A DNA stretch of 64,000 bases, from contig JBICID010000101.1 in the NCBI GenBank assembly GCA_043101615.1, forward strand, positions 18,703 through 82,702, in the 5' to 3' direction. The stretch's first letter is position 1. The number at the start of each line of letters is the position of its first letter. The translations under genes and the position numbers were made by a program. The notes below the pieces were generated by a model. That model was not told the DNA's origin, did not search any database, and saw only the letters and a list, made by a program, of their open reading frames with translations. This DNA comes from JBLHKT01 sp043101615 (GTDB taxonomy: Bacteria; Planctomycetota; Phycisphaerae; Phycisphaerales; UBA1924). Below are positions 6,482-14,914 of this stretch, one piece after another.

Positions 6482-9169
6482 TCAGGGGGTGGCGGGGGAG
6501 GCGGAGGCGTCCCGGGGTCGGGTGACGACCTGGGCGCTCCCGTTCAGGCCGGGTCGGGCGTGCCCCTGTGTCTCGGGTGTGATGCCCAGGGTCGCCAGGT
6601 GGGTGTGCCAGGCCTCGGTGTGCACCTGCCAGAAGTGCTCGAAGGAGTTGGCGAGGCTGAACTGCTGGATGTAGTGGTGGGCGGCCAGGCCCATCGCCTT
6701 GCGCCGGTCGTGGTCGCAGATGAGGTCGGTCAGGGTCGAGACCCAGGCCTCGTCGTCGTCGTGGTCGAGCACGTAGCCGGAGCGTCCGTGCTCGACGATC
6801 TCCTTGGGCCCGCCGACGTTGGTGACCACCGCGGGCAGCCCGGAGCCCTGGGACTCCATGACGACCTGCCCGAGTGTGTCGGTGGTGGAGGGGAAGGCGA
6901 AGAGGTCGCACCCGGCGTAGATGGAGCTGAGCTCCTCGCCGTGCCGGAAGCCCAGGAAGTGGACCCCCATTCCCTTGAGCTCCCGGGTCATGGTCTGGCG
7001 GTAGGGCCCGTCGCCGACGACGACGAGCTCGGCCTGGACGCCCCGATGGGCGGCGTTCTCGCGCACGCGCGGCCAGATCCGCGCGAGCATGGGCAGGTTC
7101 TTCTCGACGCTGACCCGCCCGCAGTAGATGACCTTGACGGTGGCGGGGTCGAGCCCGAGGCGGGGCCAGAGGCTCTCGTCTCGGAAGCGCGGGTGGAAGA
7201 CCTCTGCGTCGAAGCCGGGCATGAGGTGCACGATCCGGTCGCGGTTCATGCCCAGGTTGGCCAGCGAGGTGACGTAGTCGTCCGAGCGTGTGAAGATGGT
7301 GGCGAAGGGCTTGTAGAAGCCCCGCATGAACTTCTCGCAGATCTTGGTGAGGGTGTGGTCCTCGAAGAGTCGCTCGATGTAGGCGGGGAAGTCGGTGTGG
7401 TAGACGCCCAGGACTGGCACCCTGAGCATCTTGGCGGCCAGGAAGCCGATGCAGCCGACGGGGCCCGGGGTCGAGATGTGGATGACGTCGGGCTTGTGTC
7501 GCTCGACGTGGCTCATGATCCGCATGATCGGGGGCAGGGCGAGGTCCAGGTCGTCGTACTTGGGCATCTTCATCGCGAAGACGGGCTTGAAGTTCGTGAT
7601 GTTGGGGGCGTCGGGGCACTCGAGCGGGGAGGAGGTGATGACCTCCAGGTCGCGCCCGGAGGCGTGGGCCCGCTCGGCGACGTTCTGGATGAAGCGGGAC
7701 ACGCCGTTGACGTCCGCGAGCGTGTCGGTGAACAGGCTGATCTTCATGGGTCGCTCCAGGACGCTGACCCGGCTTCCGGGCGCGGAGGTCTCGTGCTCGA
7801 ACCGGTCGAGGAACTGGCGTTCCTTGTTCTGGTAGAACAGGCTGAGCAGGTAGGGGAGCTGGGCGAACTGCAGCATCGCGTAGCTCACCAGGTACTCTGA
7901 GATCTTGCCGGCGTTGCGCTTGCGCAGGGCCTTCTTGGCGCTGGGGGCCATCGAGCGCGACAGCGCGTCGGTCAGGTCCTGCATGAAGGCCTGCATGTCG
8001 TCGTGCTGGCTGACCGCGGCCCCGTCGACCCAGGTGTCCGGGTTCAGGCGGTCCTTGAGGGCGGGGTAGCGTTCCAGGATCTCGGGCAGGTCGTCCCGGA
8101 GTGCGCGGACGATGGGGAGCGACTTCTTTTTCTTGCCCAGCCAGACCTTCTGGGCGACCTTGTAGGCCGCGACCCGCTTCTTGCTGGGCGACTCCATGTG
8201 CACGCCGAAGAAGCGGAGCAGCTTGGCGGAGACGTACTTGCCCACGGGTGAGCGTTTGCGGGTGAGGTGTCGCCCGAAGTAGTTGGCCCCGACGGTCGAG
8301 ATCTGGTGGGCCAGCAGGGCGGAGTGCCCGCCCAGCCCCTCGGAGCGGCTCTCTCCCCCGGCCATCACGCGCCGCATGAAGTCGTGGGGGTTGGTCAGCA
8401 CGCCCCCGGGCGTGTCCAGCTCGGTCCAGGTGCGCCCGATGTTGAGCAGGGCGTGGTCGTCGGAGCCGCCGGTGATGGCCTTGATCCAGGGGCGGTCGTG
8501 GCGTGCCCGCAACGCGTGCTTGGCCTCGAGCGCCTCGACCTGCTCGCGGTCCAGGTCGCTCACGAAGCGGTGGATCGCCCGGTTGAGGTGGTCCGAGTGG
8601 GCCCCGTTGATGCACTCGAAGCCCTTGAACAGCAGCACGCACCGCTCGACGTGCCACCGGGTCAGGCGCCCGTTCTGGATGTACAGCGGGTGGGCGAACG
8701 AGTGCGGGAGGGCGTTCTCCTCCAGCCAGTCCGCGAAGGCGTAGACGTCGGAGCGGAGGCTGTCGCGGTCGATCTGGTCGGCCAGGTCCGGTGTCAGCCC
8801 CCAGACCAAGACGTGCAGCAGGCACTTGTCCTCGGGGAAGCGGACGGAGACCTCCTGGCCGACGATGAAGCGTTCGAAGCCGCGGTCGACCAGCTCCATC
8901 GCCCCGGCGATGGTGTCGTGGTCGGTGATGGTGACCAGGTCCATCCCGCGCGCCACGGCCTGGTCGTACACCTGCTCCGGCTCGGAGTAGCACTCCGGGC
9001 AGCCGATGACCCCGGCCGCGGCCATGACGGGCTTGTCCGAGGCCTTGGAGTGGCAGTGGGTGTCGAGGCGGGTGATCAGGCCGTCGGGCGTGGGGGCGTC
9101 GGGTCCGCCCCCTGTGCGGGTTCGGGCGGGCGCGTCTCCGTTCTGTGTCGCGTGCTGGTCGCGTGTCAT
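6482..9169 (-). CDS. PHP-domain / GT4 glycosyltransferase fusion protein
   Basis: About 895 residues counted from the ATG at 9169, which has GAGGAG upstream. The N-terminal third is a PHP phosphoesterase domain: RLDTHCHSKASD, TITDHDT, SFAHPLY and GGSDDHAL supply the His and Asp metal ligands. A basic linker of about 200 residues (KKKKSLP, KKALRKR) follows. The C-terminal part is a complete GT4 glycosyltransferase: TDTLADVNGVSR, GVYHTDFPAY, YCGRVSVEKNLP, VVGDGPYR, and a DTLGQVVMESQGSGLP donor-binding block, most like enzymes that move sugars to lipids. It could couple glycosyl transfer to phosphate-ester hydrolysis. The substrate is unknown and no signal peptide is seen. Confidence 0.85.
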   Translation of the reverse strand: MTRDQHATQNGDAPARTRTGGGPDAPTPDGLITRLDTHCHSKASDKPVMAAAGVIGCPECYSEPEQVYDQAVARGMDLVTITDHDTIAGAMELVDRGFERFIVGQEVSVRFPEDKCLLHVLVWGLTPDLADQIDRDSLRSDVYAFADWLEENALPHSFAHPLYIQNGRLTRWHVERCVLLFKGFECINGAHSDHLNRAIHRFVSDLDREQVEALEAKHALRARHDRPWIKAITGGSDDHALLNIGRTWTELDTPGGVLTNPHDFMRRVMAGGESRSEGLGGHSALLAHQISTVGANYFGRHLTRKRSPVGKYVSAKLLRFFGVHMESPSKKRVAAYKVAQKVWLGKKKKSLPIVRALRDDLPEILERYPALKDRLNPDTWVDGAAVSQHDDMQAFMQDLTDALSRSMAPSAKKALRKRNAGKISEYLVSYAMLQFAQLPYLLSLFYQNKERQFLDRFEHETSAPGSRVSVLERPMKISLFTDTLADVNGVSRFIQNVAERAHASGRDLEVITSSPLECPDAPNITNFKPVFAMKMPKYDDLDLALPPIMRIMSHVERHKPDVIHISTPGPVGCIGFLAAKMLRVPVLGVYHTDFPAYIERLFEDHTLTKICEKFMRGFYKPFATIFTRSDDYVTSLANLGMNRDRIVHLMPGFDAEVFHPRFRDESLWPRLGLDPATVKVIYCGRVSVEKNLPMLARIWPRVRENAAHRGVQAELVVVGDGPYRQTMTRELKGMGVHFLGFRHGEELSSIYAGCDLFAFPSTTDTLGQVVMESQGSGLPAVVTNVGGPKEIVEHGRSGYVLDHDDDEAWVSTLTDLICDHDRRKAMGLAAHHYIQQFSLANSFEHFWQVHTEAWHTHLATLGITPETQGHARPGLNGSAQVVTRPRDASASPATP

Positions 9170-9259
9170 CTGGCCATCTCCTCGGCCTGCACCCCGGCGG
9201 AGCGGAGATCGGGCGTCCTGCCCGATGCGTGGCTGCCGCAAGGGTGGGAACGGATGTCT

Positions 9260-9286
9260 TGCGCCGGCCAGAGTTTATCCGGCGCA
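9260..9286 (-). promoter_or_regulatory. inverted repeat around a -10 box (PHP-GT4 promoter/operator candidate)
   Basis: Perfect 8-bp arms TGCGCCGG/CCGGCGCA spaced by 11 bases. On the minus strand the spacer holds TAAACT (9272-9277), a plausible -10 box giving a leader of about 95 bases before the ATG at 9169. A repressor binding the repeat would cover the -10. The -35 is poor. Confidence 0.4.
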
Positions 9287-9393
9287 CCGCCCCGGGCCGT
9301 GCGGCGCCGTGGCGTGTCCCCGATTTCACCGTTCTTTGACAGACCGGGCTGACCGTTTCATCGCGTGTTCTCGGACGGGCGCTCCGGGGGCCC

Positions 9394-9429
9394 AAAAAAA
9401 CCCCGCGCCGGGGGGTCACCGGCGCGGGG
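9394..9429 (-). terminator. strong intrinsic terminator with no gene upstream
   Basis: Perfect 11-bp stem ccccgcgccgg/ccggcgcgggg with a 7-base loop. Read on the minus strand it is followed by seven T residues. Upstream on that strand, up to the divergent MBL gene, there is no protein gene. It must therefore end a small RNA, act as a leader attenuator for the PHP-GT4 gene about 225 bp downstream, or insulate that promoter. Confidence 0.8.
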
Positions 9430-9689
9430 GCATGCAGGGGCAGGCCGCGGGGTCGGGCGGTGGCGACTCCAACCCGACTCCCCGATCCGATGCGGCGAGC
9501 CCACGGAACTGCGGGCCAAGGGTGCGTTGCGGATCGCGCCGCGACGAACGAGGGGCGGGGGAGGACTGGGGCCCCGGTCGGGCTGTGCGGGCTGGGCAAG
9601 GCCCCGCCCGGTTCCGGGGCCCGGTCGAGGGCGGAGGAGCGACTTCGCGGACCGAGCGTGCCTGCGCGGCCCGGGGGTGGCGGCGTGGG

Positions 9690-9695
9690 TAGCCT
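9690..9695 (+). promoter_or_regulatory. -10 box of leaderless promoter (MBL gene)
   Basis: TAGCCT ends exactly 6 bases before the ATG at 9702. No Shine-Dalgarno sequence lies between them. Confidence 0.5.
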
Positions 9696-9701
9696 TGCCG
9701 G

Positions 9702-10412
9702 ATGGACCTCCGAGTGATCTCGATCGGCGCCCTCGCGGCTCACCCGTTGCGCAACGAACGCGGCTCCGTGCGCACGGGGCACGCCACCACCAGCCTGGTG
9801 CGGGCCGGGGACGCGGTGATCCTGGTGGACCCGGGGCTGCCCGGGCCAGCGATCGAGGCCCGCCTGGGCGAGCGGGTGGGGCTGAAGCCGTCTGACATCA
9901 CGCACGTGTTCCTGACGAGCTTTCACCCGGAGTGCCGTCGCGGGCTCGGGATCTTCGACAAGGCCGAGTGGCTGCTGAGCGAGCGAGAGCGGGAGGGCGT
10001 GGGGGTGCCGCTGGCGCAGTCGCTGGCGAGGCTGCACGAGAGCGTGGAGGCAGCGAAGCATGCCGGTGAGGCCCCGCCCGAGGACCACGCGCTGATGAGC
10101 GAGGTGGTGCGGACGGACATCGCGGTGCTGCAGAAGTGTCGGGCGGCGCCGGACTCGCTGGCGCCGGGGGTGGACCTGTTCCCGCTGCCGGGCGTCACGC
10201 CCGGGCTGTGCGGGCTGCTGCTGGCCGAGCCGACACGGACGGTGCTGATCTGCGGCGACGCGATCCCGACCGTGGAGCACCTCGAGCAGGGCAAGGTGCT
10301 GCCCGACACCGACGACCGCGAGCAGGCGCAGGAGAGCTTCAAGGAAGCGATCGAGATCGCGGACGTGCTCGTGCTCGGGCGGGACAACTGGGTGGCGAAC
10401 AAGACGCGGTGA
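9702..10412 (+). CDS. metallo-beta-lactamase-fold protein with degenerate metal site
   Basis: A 236-residue cytosolic protein with the order of an MBL hydrolase: ATTSLVRAGDAVILVDPGLPG near the N-terminus, THVFLTSFHPECRRG where HxHxDH is normally found, PLPGVTPGLCGLLL, and CGDAIPT late in the chain. The metal motif keeps only one His (SFHPECRRG), so the usual dinuclear zinc site cannot form in the standard way. It may be a non-hydrolytic relative or bind one metal. A repeat element starts directly after the stop. Confidence 0.75.
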   Translation: MDLRVISIGALAAHPLRNERGSVRTGHATTSLVRAGDAVILVDPGLPGPAIEARLGERVGLKPSDITHVFLTSFHPECRRGLGIFDKAEWLLSEREREGVGVPLAQSLARLHESVEAAKHAGEAPPEDHALMSEVVRTDIAVLQKCRAAPDSLAPGVDLFPLPGVTPGLCGLLLAEPTRTVLICGDAIPTVEHLEQGKVLPDTDDREQAQESFKEAIEIADVLVLGRDNWVANKTR

Positions 10413-10606
10413 GGAAAGACGGGTACGCGGAGGCGCGGAGTGAAGACGCGGAGACGCAGAGAAAGAAAGTACGGGCCTGAACGCGGAGTTCGCGCTCGGG
10501 GCTAGTAAAGAAAAACTGTCTCTCTCCGCGCCCTCCGCGTTCATGCCTGTCTTTCTCTGCGCCTCTGCGGTCCTCCGCGCCTCCGCGTACGGGTCTTTCT
10601 GGCTTT
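10413..10606. repeat. inverted-repeat element with ~7-bp periodicity
   Basis: The left arm (10413-10470) is built from GCGGAGN-type units; the right arm (about 10525-10600) is the complement (CTCTGCG, CTCCGCG units). The centre holds the string cgctcggggctagta, which also occurs near 13615. The element fills the whole gap between the MBL gene and the helicase and looks like a MITE-like, non-coding repeat. A related copy follows the helicase. Confidence 0.65.
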
Positions 10607-10615
10607 CCTTGTTGC

Positions 10616-10621
10616 TACGCT
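10616..10621 (+). promoter_or_regulatory. -10 box of leaderless promoter (helicase)
   Basis: TACGCT ends 6 bases before the ATG at 10628, directly after the right arm of the repeat element. No ribosome-binding site is visible. Confidence 0.5.
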
Positions 10622-10627
10622 GGATCC

Positions 10628-13435
10628 ATGCCCGAAGAGTTTGCTGGCATCCGGTTCGGGGGGACGCTGCGTGACAACCAGGAGCGGGCCGCGGCGGCCA
10701 TCCGTAAGCAGCTCGCGCGCGGGGAACGGCGTCTGCACATCGTCGCGCCGCCGGGGTCGGGCAAGACGGTGCTCGGGCTGTACGTGTGGGCGGAGTTGAT
10801 GCGAACGCCCGCGGCGGTGCTGAGCCCGACGTCGGCGATCCAGAGCCAGTGGCTGAGCCGTGCGTCGCTGTTCGGGGTGGAGCGTCGTGACGAGCGTCTG
10901 AGCGACGATCCCGGGCGTCCGGGGCTGCTGACCTCGCTGACGTATCAGGCCGTGACGATGCCGGCGCGGGCCGACGAGGAGCTGGATCACGCGGCCCGGT
11001 CGCTGTGGATCGAGACGCTGGTCGCCGACGGGCACGCCGACGATCCGGACGAGGCGGCGGTGTGGGTTGATGACCTGCGCGCGCGCAACCCGGCGTACCA
11101 CGACAAGCGCCTGGCGTCGTACCGCAGGAAGGTGACCGAGGCCCGGACGTACGCGGGCGAGGCGACGAGCACGCTGCACGCGGGCGCGCTCGACGCGATC
11201 CGTCGCCTGCGCGAGCGCGGCGTGGGGCTGGTGATCCTGGACGAGTGCCACCACCTGCTGGGGCACTGGGGGCGTGTGCTGGCCGACGCGCACGACCTGC
11301 TCGACGGGCCGGTGGTGCTGGGGCTGACCGCGACGCCGCCGGACGAGCGTGGGCGGGACGAGCGGGACACGGCCCGGTACGCCGAGTTCCTGGGTGAGGT
11401 GGACTTCGAGGTGCCGATCCCGGCGGTGGTGAAGGAGGGGCACCTGGCGCCGTACCAGGACCTGGTGCACTTCGTGCGTCCGACGCCGGACGAGCTGGAG
11501 TTCGTGGCCGGGGCGGACCGTGCCTTGCATGAGCTGGTGGAGGAATTGTGCGCACACAGAGAGCAACCAGCAGTGGAGTCCGGGCGGGTGGCTTCCCTGC
11601 CCGAGTGGCTGGCGGAGACGCTGGCGACTCGCCGCCTGCCGACGGGTACTGCCAAGACATGGAACGCGTTTGCGCGTCGGGACGAGACGCTGGCGTGGGC
11701 GGGGCCGCTGTTCCTGCATCGGCGGGGGGTTGCGATCCCGGAGGGCGTGCCGTCGCCGGACGCGGGGACGCTGGCGGACCCGCCGCCCGAGGACGCGGTG
11801 GCGGTGGCGGTGCTGGACCGGTACGTGCGTCACGCGCTGCGTCGGAGCGCCTCGCCCGAGGACCACGCGCTTGCGGAGCGGGTGGTGGACCGGCTGCGGC
11901 TGCTGGGGGTGCAGATCACGGAGACGGGGTCGAGGCCGTGCGCGTCGCCGGTGGGGCGTGTGCTCGCGTACTCGAAGGCGAAGGCCGCGGGGGTGGTGGA
12001 GGTGCTGAAGGCGGAGCGGCGGACCTTGGGCGAGTCGATCCGGGCGGTGGTGGTGACGGACTTTGAGCGCACGAGCGCTCAACTCGGCGCGGCCGGTGAG
12101 GTGGCGGACGAGACCACGGGCGGGGCGATCGCGGTGTTTCGGGCGCTGCTGAGCGATGAGGAGACGGACGCGCTGGACCCGGTGCTGGTGACGGGCAGCA
12201 CCATTCTGGTGGACGACGACCTGGTGGATCGGTTCCTGGGCGAGGCTCGGGCGTGGCTGGCGGAGCACGCGACCGGGGAGGTCACCCTTGAGGCGGAGAT
12301 GAACGAAGCGTTCGGCGTGGTCACGGGGCGTGGTGAGGGGTGGGGGCCGCGTTTGTACGTCGCGATGATCACGGCACTCTTTCAGGCGGGGGTCACGCGC
12401 TGCCTCGTCGGCACGCGCGGCTTGCTGGGCGAGGGCTGGGACGCGGCCAAGACCAACGTGCTGATCGACCTGACCGCGGTGACGACCTCGATGAGCGTGA
12501 ATCAATTGCGCGGGCGGTCGATCCGGCTCGACCCGGAGCTGCCGGGCAAGGTGGCGAACAACTGGGACGTCATCTGCACGGCCGACGAGTTCGCCCGCGG
12601 GCTGAGCGACTACGAGCGGTTCCGCGATCGGCACGCGACGTGGTACGGCGTGACCGAGGACGGGCAAGTGGAGAAGGGCGTGGGGCACGTGCACGCCTCG
12701 TTCACGGACCTGGCCCCTGAGTCTTTGGCCGAACTCATGCCCGCGATCAACGCGGAGATGCTGGGTCGGGCGTCGCGGCGCGACGAGGCACGCGGGCGCT
12801 GGGACATCGGCGGCCCGTTCGAGGGCGTGGCGACTCCGATGCTGGAGGCGAGGCCGAGCGTGGCGGCGGAAGGGCAGTCCGGCGGCTTCCCGGTGTTCCA
12901 GGGTCAGAAGGAGGCGTGGAGTGAAGTCAGCCTGACGCGCGCGGTGGCGAAGGCGGTGCTGGGGGCGCTTCGGGACGCGGGGCTGGTGGAGCGGGGTGAC
13001 GACACGGGTTTGCAGGTCACGGCCCGCTCGGGCGGGTACGTGCGGGTGATGGCGGGGGACCTGGGCGAGGACGAGTGCTCGCTGTTCATGGCGTCGCTGG
13101 CGGAGGCGCTGGGGCCGATCGACCGACCGCGGTACATCATCGAGCGGGTGGTGCGGAACCGGCACGAAACGCTGCTGTCGAGGCTGTTGCCCGGGGTCAT
13201 CGGGCGGTACTTCCGGCGGACGCGTCTGGAGGTGGCGATGCTGCACGCGGTGCCGAGTGCGCTGGCGCGGAACAAGGAGCTGGCGGACGTGTACCGGCGT
13301 CATTGGGGGGCGCACGTCGGGCCGGGTCGCGTGCTGTACACGCACCGGGGCGAGGGGGAGAAGGTGCTGCACGAGGCGTTGGCGGGGGGGATGACGCCGC
13401 GTCATGGGGCACGGGCGGGGGAGGTGTTCCGGTAG
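10628..13435 (+). CDS. large SF2 DEAD/DEAH-box helicase family protein
   Basis: A 935-residue protein. Walker A is APPGSGKT (about 40-47), motif II DECH at 205-208, motif III TAT at 234-236, a second RecA-like half carries GLLGEGWDAA, and motif VI is NQLRGRSIR near 623-633. There is a long insert between the two halves (about 280-560) and a 230-residue C-terminal region with no family I recognise. It resembles stand-alone helicases annotated only as DEAD/DEAH family, and substrate (DNA or RNA) is unclear. No nuclease or methylase partner is adjacent. Both flanks are repeat elements. Confidence 0.85.
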   Translation: MPEEFAGIRFGGTLRDNQERAAAAIRKQLARGERRLHIVAPPGSGKTVLGLYVWAELMRTPAAVLSPTSAIQSQWLSRASLFGVERRDERLSDDPGRPGLLTSLTYQAVTMPARADEELDHAARSLWIETLVADGHADDPDEAAVWVDDLRARNPAYHDKRLASYRRKVTEARTYAGEATSTLHAGALDAIRRLRERGVGLVILDECHHLLGHWGRVLADAHDLLDGPVVLGLTATPPDERGRDERDTARYAEFLGEVDFEVPIPAVVKEGHLAPYQDLVHFVRPTPDELEFVAGADRALHELVEELCAHREQPAVESGRVASLPEWLAETLATRRLPTGTAKTWNAFARRDETLAWAGPLFLHRRGVAIPEGVPSPDAGTLADPPPEDAVAVAVLDRYVRHALRRSASPEDHALAERVVDRLRLLGVQITETGSRPCASPVGRVLAYSKAKAAGVVEVLKAERRTLGESIRAVVVTDFERTSAQLGAAGEVADETTGGAIAVFRALLSDEETDALDPVLVTGSTILVDDDLVDRFLGEARAWLAEHATGEVTLEAEMNEAFGVVTGRGEGWGPRLYVAMITALFQAGVTRCLVGTRGLLGEGWDAAKTNVLIDLTAVTTSMSVNQLRGRSIRLDPELPGKVANNWDVICTADEFARGLSDYERFRDRHATWYGVTEDGQVEKGVGHVHASFTDLAPESLAELMPAINAEMLGRASRRDEARGRWDIGGPFEGVATPMLEARPSVAAEGQSGGFPVFQGQKEAWSEVSLTRAVAKAVLGALRDAGLVERGDDTGLQVTARSGGYVRVMAGDLGEDECSLFMASLAEALGPIDRPRYIIERVVRNRHETLLSRLLPGVIGRYFRRTRLEVAMLHAVPSALARNKELADVYRRHWGAHVGPGRVLYTHRGEGEKVLHEALAGGMTPRHGARAGEVFR

Positions 13436-13677
13436 GGGGGAGGGAGGGGGGCGTTCACGGAGGCGCGGAGGACCGCGGAGGCGCGGAGAGAGCGCTTGGG
13501 GCGGTGCCCTGCTTCGACGCGCAGCGCGAAGCAGGCTTTGGGTGGGGAGGCCGCCTTAGCCCTTAGGGTCGAAGGCGGGCACCCGAGCATGTAGACAAGA
13601 ACCCCTTCGCTGGCGCTCGGGGCTAGTACTTGGTTTTCTTTGCGTCTTGGCGCTGCTTTGCGTCTTGGCGTTCGCGT
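13436..13677. repeat. second heptad-type repeat element after helicase
   Basis: Starts with acggaggcgcggag-type units related to the 10413 element, includes the composite hairpin repeat at 13501-13582 and the shared string cgctcggggctagta (from about 13613), and ends with two direct copies of tttgcgtcttggcg. It fills the space between the helicase stop and the convergent cystathionine gene. Nothing in it looks coding. Confidence 0.6.
13501..13582. repeat. composite double-hairpin REP element (copy 1)
   Basis: Bounded by GCGGTGCC and GGGCAC. It contains one hairpin with stem cctgcttcg/cgaagcagg (13508-13535) and another with stem ccgcctt/aaggcgg (13551-13578). The complement of the whole unit matches the plan of 21408-21496, so this is a mobile or dispersed repeat inserted in the opposite orientation. 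Confidence 0.6.
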
Positions 13678-14844
13678 TTAGGCGAGCGCCTGGTCCAGGT
13701 CCGCGATGAGGTCCTCGACGTCCTCGATGCCGACGGAGAGGCGGACGAGGGAGTCGGAGATGCCGAGGGTTTTGCGTTGCTCGGGTGGGACGCTGGCGTG
13801 GGTCATGATGGCGGGGTGCTCGATCAGGGACTCGACGCCGCCGAGCGATTCGGCGAGGCTGAAGAGGCGGGTCTTCTCGAGCATCTTCTTCGCGGCGTCG
13901 AGGCCGCCGGTGAGGTAGATCGTGATCATGCCGCCGTAGCCGTTCTCGGTGTGCATCTGGCGGTTGGCGAGGTCGTGCTGGGGGTGGCTGGGGAGGCCGG
14001 GGTAGATGACCTTCTCGACGGCGGGGTGGTCGTCAAGGTGCTTGGCGATGGCCATGGCGTTCTCGCCGTGGCGCTGCACGCGGATCTGGAGCGTTTTGGT
14101 CGAGCGGAGCATGAGGAAGCACTCGTTGATGCCGGGGACGGCGCCCTCGGAGAGCTGCAGGAACTTGAGTTTCTTGTGCAACTCGTCGTCGTTGGTGATC
14201 AGCGCGCCGCCGATGCAGTCGGAGTGGCCGCCGATGTACTTGGTGAGCGAGTGGCAGACGATGTCGGCCCCGAGGGCGAGCGGGTTCTGCAGGACGGGGC
14301 TGGCGAAGGTGTTGTCCACGGCCAGGATCGCGTTGTGGGCCTTGCTGGCCTTGGCGACCGCGGCGATGTCCACGATCTTGAGTGTCGGGTTGGTCGGCGT
14401 CTCGAGCCAGACGAGCCTGGTGTTGGGCTTGAAGGCCGCTTTGAGGGCCTCGGTGTCGGTCATGTCCACGAGTGAGATCTGGATGCCGAGCTGCTGGAAG
14501 ACGCGGTGGAAGAGTCGGTTGGTGCCGCCGTACACGTCGTCGCAGAGCAGGACGTGGTCGCCGGCGGAGAGGAGGTGGATGACGGCGCCGGTCGCGGCGA
14601 CGCCGGAGGCGTAGACGAGGCCGTGCGTGCCGCCTTCGAGCGAGGCGAGGTTCTTCTCGAGCGCGGTGCGTGTGGGGTTGGCGGCGCGGGAGTAGTCGTA
14701 GTCCTCGATGAACTCGCCGGGTGACTTCTGGACGAAGGTGGAGGTCTGGTAGATGGGCGTCATGATGGCGCCGGTGGCGGGGTCGGGGTGCTGGCCGGCG
14801 TGGATGGCGCGGGTGGCGAACTTGTCGGAGGGGGAGTGGGTCAT
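13678..14844 (-). CDS. cystathionine gamma-lyase/gamma-synthase (PLP-dependent)
   Basis: A 388-residue member of the Cys/Met-metabolism PLP family. Visible features: YSRAANPTRTALE near the N-terminus, phosphate-binding ASGVAATGAV, VDNTFASPVLQ with the PLP-contacting Asp, and the Schiff-base lysine in SLTKYIGGHSD. Start chosen at ATG 14844, just before the conserved FATRAIHAGQ; the 11 residues upstream lack similarity. It lies 70 bp downstream of cystathionine beta-synthase on the same strand, so cleavage of cystathionine to cysteine (gamma-lyase, mccB-like) is the best reading. Sequence alone does not exclude gamma-synthase. Confidence 0.9.
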   Translation of the reverse strand: MTHSPSDKFATRAIHAGQHPDPATGAIMTPIYQTSTFVQKSPGEFIEDYDYSRAANPTRTALEKNLASLEGGTHGLVYASGVAATGAVIHLLSAGDHVLLCDDVYGGTNRLFHRVFQQLGIQISLVDMTDTEALKAAFKPNTRLVWLETPTNPTLKIVDIAAVAKASKAHNAILAVDNTFASPVLQNPLALGADIVCHSLTKYIGGHSDCIGGALITNDDELHKKLKFLQLSEGAVPGINECFLMLRSTKTLQIRVQRHGENAMAIAKHLDDHPAVEKVIYPGLPSHPQHDLANRQMHTENGYGGMITIYLTGGLDAAKKMLEKTRLFSLAESLGGVESLIEHPAIMTHASVPPEQRKTLGISDSLVRLSVGIEDVEDLIADLDQALA

Positions 14845-14872
14845 GGGGGGCTTTCGGGAGGGAGGACCGGGC

Positions 14873-14892
14873 CCCATTGCTTACGCAATGGG
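14873..14892. repeat. hairpin between CGL and CBS genes
   Basis: Perfect 8-bp stem cccattgc/gcaatggg with a TTAC loop, followed on the plus strand by ctagt. The following string gggctagt is shared with the repeats near 10500 and 13620. It lies in the 70-bp gap of the cysteine operon and may influence expression of the second gene. Confidence 0.45.
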
Positions 14893-14914
14893 CTAGTTCT
14901 TCAACGCGGCCGGA

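Larger units (their letters stand above)
9170..9701. other. divergent intergenic region, PHP-GT4 / MBL gene
   Basis: A 532-base spacer. It holds the putative PHP-GT4 promoter and operator near 9260-9286, a strong minus-strand terminator at 9394-9429, and the leaderless promoter of the MBL gene at 9690. Between 9430 and 9689 I see no coding frame, tRNA or recognisable riboswitch. The upstream terminator implies that something is transcribed leftward from this stretch. Confidence 0.5.

Noticed and set aside
9430..9690. Riboswitch or RNase P RNA upstream of the PHP-GT4 gene
   Set aside because: No B12, SAM, glycine or c-di-GMP consensus and no RNase P core sequence seen; only the orphan terminator is reported.
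5574..11660. A 2028-codon open frame on the minus strand
   Set aside because: It crosses four real genes and runs through the wrong frame of the PHP-GT4 protein; composition is Arg/Pro/His-rich as expected for a high-GC shadow.
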